The translations under genes were made by a program, and so were the position numbers. From assembly GCF_000024205.1 (NCBI RefSeq), contig NC_013216.1:3162001-3226000 (forward strand): a DNA stretch of 64,000 nucleotides, in the 5' to 3' direction. The first letter of the stretch is position 1, and every line of letters begins with the position of its first letter. Positions 25,619-37,832 of the stretch are shown one piece after another. Source of the stretch: Desulfofarcimen acetoxidans DSM 771 (lineage in GTDB: Bacteria > Bacillota > Desulfotomaculia > Desulfotomaculales > Desulfofarciminaceae). The notes beneath the pieces were generated by a model. It saw nothing but the letters and a program-made list of their open reading frames with translations, searched no databases and was not told the origin of the DNA.

Positions 25619-26284
25619 TCAACGCCCAAAAATGGAAGTATCCACGATGCCCATGGACATCTGGCTTTTTTCATATTCATTTTTTTGCCGGTTGTTAATG
25701 AAAGTATCAATTCGAGCCAAGTGTTTTAATATAGCCAACTCTTCTTTTTTAGATGAAAAAATACTATTCTTTATTTCTACTCCATAGCTAGCGCATAAAG
25801 CCTCAAAACCACCGGCAAACCCACTCCCTATTGCAGATAGCTTCCAACTTTCATTGTGCCGGTACAATTCGGCAATTACAAGAGCCGTATCTCCACTTTC
25901 TTCACTTATACTGAAATATGCGATATCTTTTCCGTTTTCCAGATTGCACAGCTTAAAGGTCAAGGAGGGGATTTTATTTGAGGTTTTTTTTGCAGCCAAG
26001 CCCAAAATGATTTTTTGAACCAAAGGCGATACCTTATCGAGATGTACATTAACTCGCCGGTTGTTCTCCGATGTAAAAAAAACTGATTGATCGCTATTAC
26101 TCAAATTGTCATAATATAAAAAGTCCCTGGTATTTCTGACTCTCCCGGAGATGTCTGTAAGTAAGACTGCCCCCAAAAAATCATTTGCGGGAGTATTTAA
26201 GGATAAGCACATTGCGATGCTTTTTAATCCTTGATCAAGCTTATAAAGATCAATTTTTTGTCCTTTGATTAAACTTATAGCCAT
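25619..26284 (-). CDS. TerD-family protein with C-terminal coiled tail
   Basis: First gene of the Ter operon. It starts MAISLIKGQKIDLYKLDQGL as TerD proteins do and has the closing motif ALVIAELYRHNESWKLSAIGSGF. The calcium-binding segment is degraded: where others have GWD...DxDA this has SLNTPANDFLGAVLL, so metal binding is doubtful. About 50 additional residues after the TerD fold (KKEELAILKHLARIDTF) look helical. The ATG has AGGTGAGG upstream. It is followed after 9 nt by the M48 peptidase gene, so it may be specialised for that peptide-processing part. Confidence 0.85.
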   Translation of the reverse strand: MAISLIKGQKIDLYKLDQGLKSIAMCLSLNTPANDFLGAVLLTDISGRVRNTRDFLYYDNLSNSDQSVFFTSENNRRVNVHLDKVSPLVQKIILGLAAKKTSNKIPSLTFKLCNLENGKDIAYFSISEESGDTALVIAELYRHNESWKLSAIGSGFAGGFEALCASYGVEIKNSIFSSKKEELAILKHLARIDTFINNRQKNEYEKSQMSMGIVDTSIFGR

Positions 26285-26599
26285 TTATCCCTCACCTTTA
26301 TAAAAAACTATGCAGTTAAGTAGAACTGTAATGGGGTGAAAATACATACTTCAATTTTGTGGTACTTTTTAAAATTAATAAGTTGTTTATATTATAAAAA
26401 CCTTATTTCATTTTTCCAGATTATACTCGAATTCTTCGACATTTTTTAATTATTTTCCTTTTAACAAACCAATATATTTTCAAGAAAAAACATAACCCGA
26501 ATTTCGATTTATAATGTCAACAGCCCAACTATAGTTGTATTCATTAATTTTTTTAGTATTGCCAGTATTTATACAGAAAAAGAGTATCGAAAAATGCTC
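26285..26599 (-). promoter_or_regulatory. Upstream region of the Ter operon with a TATAAT box
   Basis: The gap before the first TerD gene holds a perfect TATAAT on the minus strand at 26420-26425 (GAGTATAATCTGG), about 135 nt from the start codon. I cannot find a good -35 at 16-18 nt, so the promoter may need an activator or be weak. No gene is seen here. Confidence 0.4.
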
Positions 26600-26642
26600 A
26601 CAAGCGCTGGTTTACGGAAATATCCATAAAACCAGCGCTTGT
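26600..26642 (-). terminator. Strong hairpin after the flavoprotein gene
   Basis: Perfect 14-bp arms ACAAGCGCTGGTTT (26600-26613) and AAACCAGCGCTTGT (26629-26642) enclose a 15-nt loop. On the minus strand it is followed by GAGCATTTTTCG. It lies about 100 nt past the flavoprotein stop and before the Ter operon promoter region. Confidence 0.65.
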
Positions 26643-26743
26643 AAACGGTATGTTTATTGTGAGTGTGATAAAGCTATGAAACATAAACTTCATGGAGTAG
26701 CACCGGCATAGGATAAATCCACACGATAACCAATGCAAAACAA

Positions 26744-27298
26744 TTATTCCACTAATCTTTTCCCAGCTTGAAATGCTGTTTCCATAAGAGTTGCATTATT
26801 ACCGGATGTTGTAGGAACATTCGCACCGGCAGATATGATTGTATCCATAACATCTAAACCCATAACTTTAAGAACATTAGCGTTAATATCAAAAGATGTC
26901 TTAAAAGAATTAGCATCAGGGTTACCTTGAGAATATACCATAATGGTTTTCTTAATACCAAATCTAGGTTTAAAATTGGAATCAGTTAGTGGAAACAGCC
27001 TTTCAATTAAAAGCTTAGTCAGGGCTGTAACCTGGTGCATGTAAACAGGCGAACCAATAACTATTGCATCAGCTTCCTTTATATCCTCATATACCAACTG
27101 CATATCATCCTTGATCGCGCACATTTCCACTTCTCTGCAGTGGAAACAGCCTTGACATTGCTTTATATTCATATCACTCAAAGTGTAAACCTTTGTCTCC
27201 GCTCCCGCTTCTTTTGCCCCTCTGACTATTTCTCCTACAATAGTTGATATATTGGCATTCTTTCTTGGACTCCCTACAAAAGCTACCATTTTCTTCAT
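26744..27298 (-). CDS. Iron-sulfur flavoprotein / NADPH-dependent FMN reductase family
   Basis: A 184-residue flavodoxin-fold protein. The phosphate-binding loop is GSPRKNANIST near the N-terminus. A compact cysteine motif CQGCFHCREVEMC (about 48-60) is the type that holds a [4Fe-4S] cluster in iron-sulfur flavoproteins of anaerobes. GSPVYMHQVTALTK is the second FMN-binding loop. Such proteins pass electrons or reduce quinones, oxygen or metals. It stands alone, with a ribosome binding site GAGGGGA. No link to the CRISPR array next door is evident. Confidence 0.9.
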   Translation of the reverse strand: MKKMVAFVGSPRKNANISTIVGEIVRGAKEAGAETKVYTLSDMNIKQCQGCFHCREVEMCAIKDDMQLVYEDIKEADAIVIGSPVYMHQVTALTKLLIERLFPLTDSNFKPRFGIKKTIMVYSQGNPDANSFKTSFDINANVLKVMGLDVMDTIISAGANVPTTSGNNATLMETAFQAGKRLVE

Positions 27299-27689
27299 TT
27301 GATATATCCCCTCTCATTCAAAGTTGATTCTTGCCTTTATCAAGTTAAATTAGCATAGCTTTCTCCATGAAATTTGGAGGTACTGACGGATGTCCCCTAT
27401 TATTTGAGCAGAGATATACAAAATCATCTTCCATTGGATCGTTTACAACTTTTCTACGGTATTTTACTACCAAACCAGATGATATGTAAGTAAGGAGACT
27501 GAGTGACTATTTGTATCAAGTTCGCTCAATAATAATCAAACCTTCCTTATTGCTACTGATTATATTTTGCCATATCATAGAAGCTTTGGCAACCATTATT
27601 TTATTAGCATACAAAACAAGGCCAGCATTTATCCCGCCACCTTACTTATTAATGTCGCTAAGTAGGGATCCCTTTGTGAGGAAAAAGGT
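27299..27689. other. Intergenic region with no supported gene
   Basis: A 62-codon plus-strand frame at 27511-27699 is hydrophobic, but it starts at a TTG with poorly spaced AAGGAG and matches no family I recognise. I find no transposon ends or tRNA. It may be decayed DNA beside the trailer end of the array. Confidence 0.3.
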
Positions 27690-27716
27690 AAAAAAATAAC
27701 CGGTTGGTGTACCGGT
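27690..27716 (-). terminator. Terminator downstream of the truncated gene/array
   Basis: ACCGGT at 27711-27716 and ACCGGT at 27699-27704 form a 6-bp stem with a 6-nt loop. On the minus strand it is followed by TATTTTTTT. It would end read-through transcription coming out of the large CRISPR array and the fragment at 27747. Confidence 0.6.
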
Positions 27717-27746
27717 CATTCTCCTTCTGCACCGTCTTCCATACCA

Positions 27747-27931
27747 CTAATTTATCAGTCCTGATGCATCAATGGTTATAGGCAAAAACCTATCTTCTAA
27801 AACCTGCATAAGTTCTTTTGCATTATAAATTTTAAGGTTTTCTAGTCCAACCAAATCTAGGCGGTGTGTCATAGGAACAATATATTCTTCACCCGATTCC
27901 GATAATATATACCCTACCCTAGTTTTTATAT
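27747..27931 (-). pseudogene. Truncated gene at the trailer end of the array
   Basis: The last ~60 codons of an unrecognised gene (VGYILSESGEEYIVPMTHRL; NAKELMQVLEDRFLP) end at 27747, and the frame runs upstream straight into the leftmost repeats. There is no start or ribosome binding site outside the array. The array's trailer end therefore seems to have cut into, or replaced, the 5' part of an older gene. The frame stays open only because the repeat itself translates as ETVTFDVLK. Confidence 0.5.
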
Positions 27932-30900
27932 ATTTCAATACATCAAATGTGACGGTTTCCCTGTCCTTGGGCGGTGGGTTGTGACTACGATAGTTATATT
28001 TCAATACATCAAATGTGACGGTTTCCCGAAACGAAAAGCGGAAATGAAAAAGTTCTCGAAAAAAATTTCAATACATCAAATGTGATGGTTTCCCGAAACG
28101 AAAAGCGGAAATGAAAAAGTTCTCGAAAAAAATTTCAATACATCAAATGTGATGGTTTCCCCAGTGTACTTGAATGGCCTGCACCAAAGTTTGAGATATT
28201 TCAATACATCAAATGTGACGGTTTCCCTTGGACAACCGGCCATGCCGGAGATATAAACAGCTATTTCAATACATCAAATGTGACGGTTTCCCTTTTGGTG
28301 CTGCTAGGAGTTCCATAATTACAATGGTATTTCAATACATCAAATGTGACGGTTTCCCATTACTGTTAATTTTGAAGGCGATTTAGTTTTCTTCATTTCA
28401 ATACATCAAATGTGACGGTTTCCCTTACAAGCCAGCGCTGGTAGTCTAAACTATCAATATTTCAATACATCAAATGTGACGGTTTCCCGCCGGAAACTTG
28501 TCGGCAAAATTACGGCGTAAATCATTTCAATACATCAAATGTGACGGTTTCCCCCTTTAAAGCCTTGTGGTGCCTGTGTAGTTTTTCGAATTTCAATACA
28601 TCAAATGTGACGGTTTCCCACGGACAGAATGTGCGAAGGGAGGTGAAAAAAGGTATTTCAATACATCAAATGTGACGGTTTCCCAGATAATCGCAAAGTA
28701 TGCGGTGATGCCAGTTAACTATTTCAATACATCAAATGTGACGGTTTCCCTCACTGACCTACAACCTTCTGTAACCCACCAACCAAATTTCAATACATCA
28801 AATGTGACGGTTTCCCTTTTTTTACATCAATTATAACATTAATGAAGTTAATTATTTCAATACATCAAATGTGACGGTTTCCCCAGTCCGGTGTTAAGGA
28901 ACAAATTTATTTTGTTGTATTTCAATACATCAAATGTGACGGTTTCCCTTTTGATTATGAGGTGATAATATGCTTTCTATCTTATTTCAATACATCAAAT
29001 GTGACGGTTTCCCATGGCCAGGACCTCCGGAGCCGAACCGGAAAGAAACATTTCAATACATCAAATGTGACGGTTTCCCACCAAGCACCATTGTAACAAA
29101 CACAATAAGTGCCATATTTCAATACATCAAATGTGACGGTTTCCCTCACTGACCTACAACCTTCTGTAACCCACCAACAAGATTTCAATACATCAAATGT
29201 GACGGTTTCCCGAAAAATATTTCGTTGGTGATTGTATTATGTTCGTAATTTCAATACATCAAATGTGACGGTTTCCCTTTTATTAAGCTTGTCTTGCTCA
29301 CGCTTAATATCGGATTTCAATACATCAAATGTGACGGTTTCCCTCGCATTTCCCACACATCAAAATATCCTCAGGACGTATTTCAATACATCAAATGTGA
29401 CGGTTTCCCCCCTCATGTGCAATAGATTTCTAGAAAATTATATCAATTTCAATACATCAAATGTGACGGTTTCCCTTTTGTGGGTTTTTTCGCTGAATAG
29501 CCATGGCATAATTTCAATACATCAAATGTGACGGTTTCCCCGTTCCTGTTTTCGCAACATATCAGACAAATTCTCTATTTCAATACATCAAATGTGACGG
29601 TTTCCCCTATAAACCTGGCACTAGGATAATCAAAACCAAAGAAATTTCAATACATCAAATGTGACGGTTTCCCGTCAGTCCCTGGGTATTGTCCTAACCG
29701 GTTCCTTTAATTTCAATACATCAAATGTGACGGTTTCCCAATAAAGAAAGGCGTAGCTTCGAAGGTAGCTAGTTATTTCAATACATCAAATGTGACGGTT
29801 TCCCTTTACTTCGGTATACTGGCATACTAAAAGTATACCAATTTCAATACATCAAATGTGACGGTTTCCCTTTTAGCACTCATAGCTATTTTAATTCCTG
29901 TTGGCTATTTCAATACATCAAATGTGACGGTTTCCCAATTTAGGAACAACTAAACCTAAATTATAAAACCTGATTTCAATACATCAAATTTGACGGTTTC
30001 CCACGTATATGGATGGTGGCAAAAGCGGAAAAAAAAGATTTCAATACATCAAATGTGACGGTTTCCCAACAGAGGGCAGAGGTTACTGTTTGGGAGGTAA
30101 GTATTTCAATACATCAAATGTGACGGTTTCCCTTGATAGGGGGGGTTATAAGTGTTAGCTTTAATTACATTTCAATACATCAAATGTGACGGTTTCCCTT
30201 TCCGGAGTTCGTTTATTAGGTGTCTTATCAGCAAATTTCAATACATCAAATGTGACGGTTTCCCTCCTAAGCCTTATATTTAAAGGATTTTCAAGTCAAA
30301 ATTTCAATACATCAAATGTGACGGTTTCCCCAGCTTGTTGGCCAAACTGCACAGGATGTTATTGTATTTCAATACATCAAATGTGACGGTTTCCCCCCTT
30401 CAAATTCGGATTACAGGCAATATAATACAAAATTTCAATACATCAAATGTGACGGTTTCCCATAGAAGGTGAACAAATACCTTTAGATTGGTATTCATTT
30501 CAATACATCAAATGTGACGGTTTCCCCAACCTGGGCAGCAGCCTTGGCATCATGCTGATATATTTCAATACATCAAATGTGACGGTTTCCCTTGCGCCTG
30601 TTAATGAAGCTCAGGCGATTGTTCCTTATTTCAATACATCAAATGTGACGGTTTCCCTACCCTTCCTCATGCCAGCGTTCATAACGTGAAACTATTTCAA
30701 TACATCAAATGTGACGGTTTCCCGTTTTTCATCCAACTGTTATGATGGTCAGTATTTCTTATTTCAATACATCAAATGTGACGGTTTCCCTCACTGACCT
30801 ACAACCTTCTGTAACCCACCAAACAAATTTCAATACATCAAATGTGACGGTTTCCCTGCTGGCGCAAAATAATACCCGGGAAGGTGATTTCAATTTCAAT

Positions 30901-33900
30901 ACATCAAATGTGACGGTTTCCCGAAATTAAAGCATATGTGGAGGCAGAGCTTAGGGATTTCAATACATCAAATGTGACGGTTTCCCAACCAATTGACCAA
31001 CGCAAAAAAATCAGAACTGCTATTTCAATACATCAAATGTGACGGTTTCCCGTGGATCTTTAAATATAACTACAGATGCTAATGAAAAATTTCAATACAT
31101 CAAATGTGACGGTTTCCCTCAGGGACTTCATGTTACTAACCGACTGGAACCGTGATTTCAATACATCAAATGTGACGGTTTCCCAAAAAACAAAGGATGG
31201 TAAGTACCATCCTTAAGAGGATTTCAATACATCAAATGTGACGGTTTCCCAACGCCAAAATTATCATATATTGGACAATCATTAAAATTTCAATACATCA
31301 AATGTGACGGTTTCCCTACCATTTTAAAATTAACTATGTAAACTTTTCATTCATTTCAATACATCAAATGTGACGGTTTCCCATTCGTAATATAAATAAA
31401 TATGAGTGCTATTGTGTAATTTCAATACATCAAATGTGACGGTTTCCCATAAGAATTTTCTCCTGTTCATCTGTCGGCAGAGCATATTTCAATACATCAA
31501 ATGTGACGGTTTCCCTTAACAGCCTCAGACACTGTAATATTTAATGATTTATTTCAATACATCAAATGTGACGGTTTCCCTTGATAACCTATTAACCAAC
31601 TGGATAATATCTGTAAAATTTCAATACATCAAATGTGACGGTTTCCCGTACTTCTTAAACACCATATTACTACACACAAAGTGATTTCAATACATCAAAT
31701 GTGACGGTTTCCCAGAGGGTTAGCAAGCAAATACAGGTATCATTATACCATTTCAATACATCAAATGTGACGGTTTCCCCTTTTAACTTTTACCTTTTTT
31801 ACAATCTCTAACCAACATTTCAATACATCAAATGTGACGGTTTCCCTATCCAGCATTCTTCATCTTGATCGTATTCAACTGAATTTCAATACATCAAATG
31901 TGACGGTTTCCCTTATCCAGCATTCTTCATCTTGATCGTATTCAACTGAATTTCAATACATCAAATGTGACGGTTTCCCTTTTTCTTTTCAAGCAAAAAC
32001 TTTGCAGCCTCCAATATTTCAATACATCAAATGTGACGGTTTCCCACAGAATGAAAGATTTTAGACTAAATATGGGTAAATATTTCAATACATCAAATGT
32101 GACGGTTTCCCTTTAATTAATACCCAAATATAAGGAGGTCATACAAATTTCAATACATCAAATGTGACGGTTTCCCAAAAAAGAAAGCTCCCGGTTATGG
32201 AATTATACCTAAATTTCAATACATCAAATGTGACGGTTTCCCGAAGTTGAAATTGGTAACATGAGTAACATTAATAAATTTCAATACATCAAATGTGACG
32301 GTTTCCCCAGTATCGCGGGTCAAGATTACCGGAAGGTGCTACATTTCAATACATCAAATGTGACGGTTTCCCTTATTGTATTTATGCTTAATAACCGTAC
32401 CCATAAAAGATTTCAATACATCAAATGTGACGGTTTCCCCTGATATTGAAACAATGCTTAAAAAGACATTATGCAAATTTCAATACATCAAATGTGACGG
32501 TTTCCCCTAGAAATGTTCAAGAATTTTGCCGCAAGATTATGACATTTCAATACATCAAATGTGACGGTTTCCCTTATATATTTGATTGCTAATACTGGTA
32601 TTAGAAGAGGATTTCAATACATCAAATGTGACGGTTTCCCGATAATGAATAGAATATAATTATAATTGTTCACACATTTCAATACATCAAATGTGACGGT
32701 TTCCCTAATATTTTCATTAGATTCCTTCTTATTGATTGTTATTTCAATACATCAAATGTGACGGTTTCCCAGAATCTGGAGAATTAATTAACGTAATGTA
32801 TCAAGGATTTCAATACATCAAATGTGACGGTTTCCCGGCATGGCGCGGATGCCTGGGGTTGGAACCAACGCATTTCAATACATCAAATGTGACGGTTTCC
32901 CCAGGGAAGCTTATATAATAAGTGTGTTTGGGTTGTGATTTCAATACATCAAATGTGACGGTTTCCCTTGATAGTGCTGATATAAGTATTAGCCGCTACT
33001 TTAATTTCAATACATCAAATGTGACGGTTTCCCCCGGAAGAAACGCATTTTTTAAGGTATTTGAGGCATATTTCAATACATCAAATGTGACGGTTTCCCC
33101 CATAAGCCGGTGTAGTTAAAAAAGGAGGTGTTTTATTTCAATACATCAAATGTGACGGTTTCCCGGGATGTCAGAAATGATTTTGAGCAACACATTAACC
33201 GATTTCAATACATCAAATGTGACGGTTTCCCATATTTCGTTAACGAACCCGTGCTAGCTAGAATAACATTTCAATACATCAAATGTGACGGTTTCCCTAC
33301 TCAGGCGGTGATGAACCGTTTAAATGCTATGGCATTTCAATACATCAAATGTGACGGTTTCCCCCTACCATATAGCAAAACAGAAGCTTACATTGACACA
33401 TTTCAATACATCAAATGTGACGGTTTCCCTTGTTAGCGCATTCAGTACATAAGACAAAAATGCCAATTTCAATACATCAAATGTGACGGTTTCCCTTACG
33501 ATTCGGAGGCTATTAAAGAGCAGTCAGTAAGATTTCAATACATCAAATGTGACGGTTTCCCAATGCGGAACGGTAAAATATACACATTTCCATACAGATT
33601 TCAATACATCAAATGTGACGGTTTCCCTCAAACCAATCGTAAAACCATTTATAATCATTAGGTAATTTCAATACATCAAATGTGACGGTTTCCCTTAATT
33701 TTAAAATTGGTAATTTAAGCATTACTTTCAAATTTCAATACATCAAATGTGACGGTTTCCCAGTACCCCTTATCGTAACTTTGTAACAATAAAGCTTAAT
33801 TTCAATACATCAAATGTGACGGTTTCCCTGCCATATAAATGTTCATTTCCTCCGGAACTACATTTATTTCAATACATCAAATGTGACGGTTTCCCAGAAC

Positions 33901-36900
33901 ACGGAAACGAGTTTTGAGGGAGGGGTTAAAAATTTCAATACATCAAATGTGACGGTTTCCCGGCGTTATATAATGCCTGCTCCATGCGCTTATGGCATTT
34001 CAATACATCAAATGTGACGGTTTCCCAAACTTAAGGCTAAAGATGGATTGAAAGCGGAACTATTTCAATACATCAAATGTGACGGTTTCCCTATTCTGAC
34101 TGGCACACCACTATCACAGGGGGTAGTATTTCAATACATCAAATGTGACGGTTTCCCTTTCACCTTTACATATCTTTGAAATATAAGAATGATATTTCAA
34201 TACATCAAATGTGACGGTTTCCCTTTTTGGTATCTTAAAGGTAACTTCGCTGTACCTGAATTTCAATACATCAAATGTGACGGTTTCCCCTGCTATTCAA
34301 TCGGGGTAGTTGCAGGGGAAATTGAATTTCAATACATCAAATGTGACGGTTTCCCTATCCTGCTTGGCTGCTGATATATTCACCTTTTGGAATTTCAATA
34401 CATCAAATGTGACGGTTTCCCCATCTAAATTGCTCATTTCCTTAACGACCCACCACTATTTCAATACATCAAATGTGACGGTTTCCCGACTTAAGAGGAT
34501 TTTTAATGTATCTTGGGAAGCCAATTTCAATACATCAAATGTGACGGTTTCCCGCCCTGATTGTGGCGGTGGGCCTGGATATTTAGAGGGATTTCAATAC
34601 ATCAAATGTGACGGTTTCCCTGTTGCCAGGCAGCAGTGCAGGCAGCTAGTCCTGAAATTTCAATACATCAAATGTGACGGTTTCCCTCAGCAGCAGTCCA
34701 GAAAAGTATCTGGTAATACTCAATTTCAATACATCAAATGTGACGGTTTCCCCGACATACAGAAAAGGTTTGTGGGATTGGTATACTTATTTCAATACAT
34801 CAAATGTGACGGTTTCCCTATACCATTTTGAGGAGGAGATACGATGCCTTTATTATTTCAATACATCAAATGTGACGGTTTCCCGGGGTTGCAGGAAATC
34901 AGGGTTTCCAGCCTAATACAATTTCAATACATCAAATGTGACGGTTTCCCAGCAGGGAGGTAATTATAACAGCAAATCTAATTGGATTTCAATACATCAA
35001 ATGTGACGGTTTCCCCATCGTCGGTAATGCGGTTATCCTCACCAATTTCCAATTTCAATACATCAAATGTGACGGTTTCCCCTCTCCCCGGCCGGTTACT
35101 TACTGTATATAGAAAAACATTTCAATACATCAAATGTGACGGTTTCCCTTCAAAATAGACCGTATCATGGATTACCGAAGGAATATTTCAATACATCAAA
35201 TGTGACGGTTTCCCGTAGTCGTACATCATGTTTATGTTGCAGTAAGCTTTATTTCAATACATCAAATGTGACGGTTTCCCTGTGCAGGGGCCTTTTTTAA
35301 ATTCCATGACAGCGGGAATTTCAATACATCAAATGTGACGGTTTCCCCTTAAAGATATGGAATACAGAATTGAATATCAAACATTTCAATACATCAAATG
35401 TGACGGTTTCCCGAAATATCCACTTGATTTGTTATCTGAAGCTATTGAATTTCAATACATCAAATGTGACGGTTTCCCTTCACCGTCATCTTTGCGCGTG
35501 TCTTTCCAGCCGATATTTCAATACATCAAATGTGACGGTTTCCCTGATACCGACATGGTCGTTAGAAACTTGCTCCATCTATTTCAATACATCAAATGTG
35601 ACGGTTTCCCTTCCGAGAATATTTTGCAGATACAGGCTGCCGGTGAATTTCAATACATCAAATGTGACGGTTTCCCCCGAGAAGGTGCCTGCTGCATGGT
35701 GAGGTGGGCAGCAATTTCAATACATCAAATGTGACGGTTTCCCGGGGCAGGGGCAACCTTATTCCCAGACGATCAGCTGATTTCAATACATCAAATGTGA
35801 CGGTTTCCCGGTGTCGGATAAAGAATACTACGAAAAACGCAGAATATTTCAATACATCAAATGTGACGGTTTCCCGGGTGACGGAGAAGCCGGAACAGCA
35901 ATGATTAACGGATTTCAATACATCAAATGTGACGGTTTCCCGGACTTGCCCCCGGTTACAGTAAAACTGCCGGACGGATTTCAATACATCAAATGTGACG
36001 GTTTCCCCTGAATTAATTGAGGCACTATACAATGCTTTTGTGTATTTCAATACATCAAATGTGACGGTTTCCCACTACCGCCGCAAGTGGCATAACGGTG
36101 CCCAACCTAAATTTCAATACATCAAATGTGACGGTTTCCCGAAACGTGAAATAACTGGTCTAATTGAGGTAAAGCCATTTCAATACATCAAATGTGACGG
36201 TTTCCCGAGCTATCACGAGATAGTATACAAGCTTCGTATGGGATTTCAATACATCAAATGTGACGGTTTCCCCTCTAAAGTCAACACTTGAAGAAATGGC
36301 TTCAATTGTATTTCAATACATCAAATGTGACGGTTTCCCGGATACATATCTCCAGCCTCTTGCCAAATAGAATCCCATTTCAATACATCAAATGTGACGG
36401 TTTCCCGACCATCAAAGCATCCAGATCCTCCAATATTAAATAAATTTCAATACATCAAATGTGACGGTTTCCCCAAATAGAAAAATATTCCCTTAGCAAT
36501 GGGGATTGTAATTTCAATACATCAAATGTGACGGTTTCCCACGAAACAATGGATTTAACTGGTGCAACTAATACGTATTTCAATACATCAAATGTGACGG
36601 TTTCCCGGTTATTTTCCCACTGCAGACGGAAGCTGATCTGCTATTTCAATACATCAAATGTGACGGTTTCCCTAAAACACTCTGATGGGTAAATATAATC
36701 AAAAATAATTTCAATACATCAAATGTGACGGTTTCCCGAAATATTGGTCAGCGGTACGCTAACATGAACATTATTTCAATACATCAAATGTGACGGTTTC
36801 CCAAGGTGAAATTCAAGTCCTGGCTAATAACAATGCCGCATTTCAATACATCAAATGTGACGGTTTCCCGGGACTGTTTGTAGCGCATTTCGCCACTATA

Positions 36901-37658
36901 TATCTATTTCAATACATCAAATGTGACGGTTTCCCCAAAACAGCTTTTTTAGCTAATTTTATATCTCCAATATTTCAATACATCAAATGTGACGGTTTCC
37001 CTCACCATTTCGATACATTGTCCAAGCGCCCAAACCTATTTCAATACATCAAATGTGACGGTTTCCCGTGTTTGCAATACCGGTTAAAGCAACAACACAG
37101 GTATTTCAATACATCAAATGTGACGGTTTCCCTCAGCCATTTATGGTTGCCCAATCTAAGTCAAGAATATTTCAATACATCAAATGTGACGGTTTCCCAA
37201 GGATATTATGCTTAATACAACCGTTTATTTAGAATTTCAATACATCAAATGTGACGGTTTCCCAAAACATAATGTACAAACAAGATTAACAGAAATGAAT
37301 TTCAATACATCAAATGTGACGGTTTCCCTTATATTCGACGTTCAGTATTTAAATTCCTTCTTTTTATTTCAATACATCAAATGTGACGGTTTCCCACAAT
37401 TATAAAGCACATTTGGGGAACAGATAAAAAATTTCAATACATCAAATGTGACGGTTTCCCGGAGAAAAGAATGGAGAAAAGAAAAAATATAGCAAATTTC
37501 AATACATCAAATGTGACGGTTTCCCGAATTTAATACATATTTAATAGGAGGCTCACAATAAATTTCAATACATCAAATGTGACGGTTTCCCGAGGAAGAA
37601 GAAAAAAGGATACTGAGACAGTTAGCAAATTTCAATACATCAAATGTGACGGTTTCCC
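27932..37658 (-). CRISPR. Subtype I-B CRISPR array, about 148 repeats
   Basis: By reading each unit I count 148 copies of a 30-nt repeat (starting ATTTCAATACATC, ending GACGGTTTCCC on the plus strand) with spacers of mostly 34-38 nt. The first copy is at 27932 and the last at 37629-37658. On the minus strand the repeat ends ATTGAAAT, the 5' handle, so transcription runs leftwards from the leader next to cas2. Repeats are almost invariant. Copies at 28065 and 28132 have GATGG for GACGG and the copy at 29973 has AAATTTGAC. Several spacers are duplicated or nearly so (see findings). Confidence 0.99.
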
Positions 37659-37832
37659 CAACGCAAATTGGACATTTTATTTCTTAAGATATTCCTCTAT
37701 AAGGCATTATATCAGGCCTTTACATTTATTTTTCCAAGTGATACCCACTTTCAAAAAAATAAATCCAAAGTCCTCTCCCCTCCTATTTTCAAGCGCTTTA
37801 CACTATTAATATATAATCTTACTTGGAAAAAA
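37659..37832 (-). promoter_or_regulatory. Leader of the I-B array
   Basis: AT-rich 174-bp stretch between the cas2 stop and the first repeat. On the minus strand it contains TATAAT at 37706-37711 (CCTGATATAATGCC), about 48 bp before the first repeat, a reasonable -10 box for array transcription, though no strong -35 is seen. Its position beside the most uniform repeats and the adaptation genes marks it as the insertion end. Confidence 0.8.

Noticed and set aside
27511-27699. Plus-strand 62-codon hydrophobic frame
   Set aside because: TTG start with badly spaced AAGGAG, no recognised family, and low-complexity AT-rich DNA; more likely chance.
27932-37658. Self-targeting spacers against genes in this window
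   Set aside because: I looked for obvious matches by eye and saw none, but a full search of 147 spacers on both strands was not possible; not claimed either way.
28970-37809. Many open frames with repeated FNTSNVTVS, QYIKCDGFP or ETVTFDVLK segments
   Set aside because: These are translations of the 30-nt CRISPR repeat in different frames, with spacers between; no independent start sites or families.
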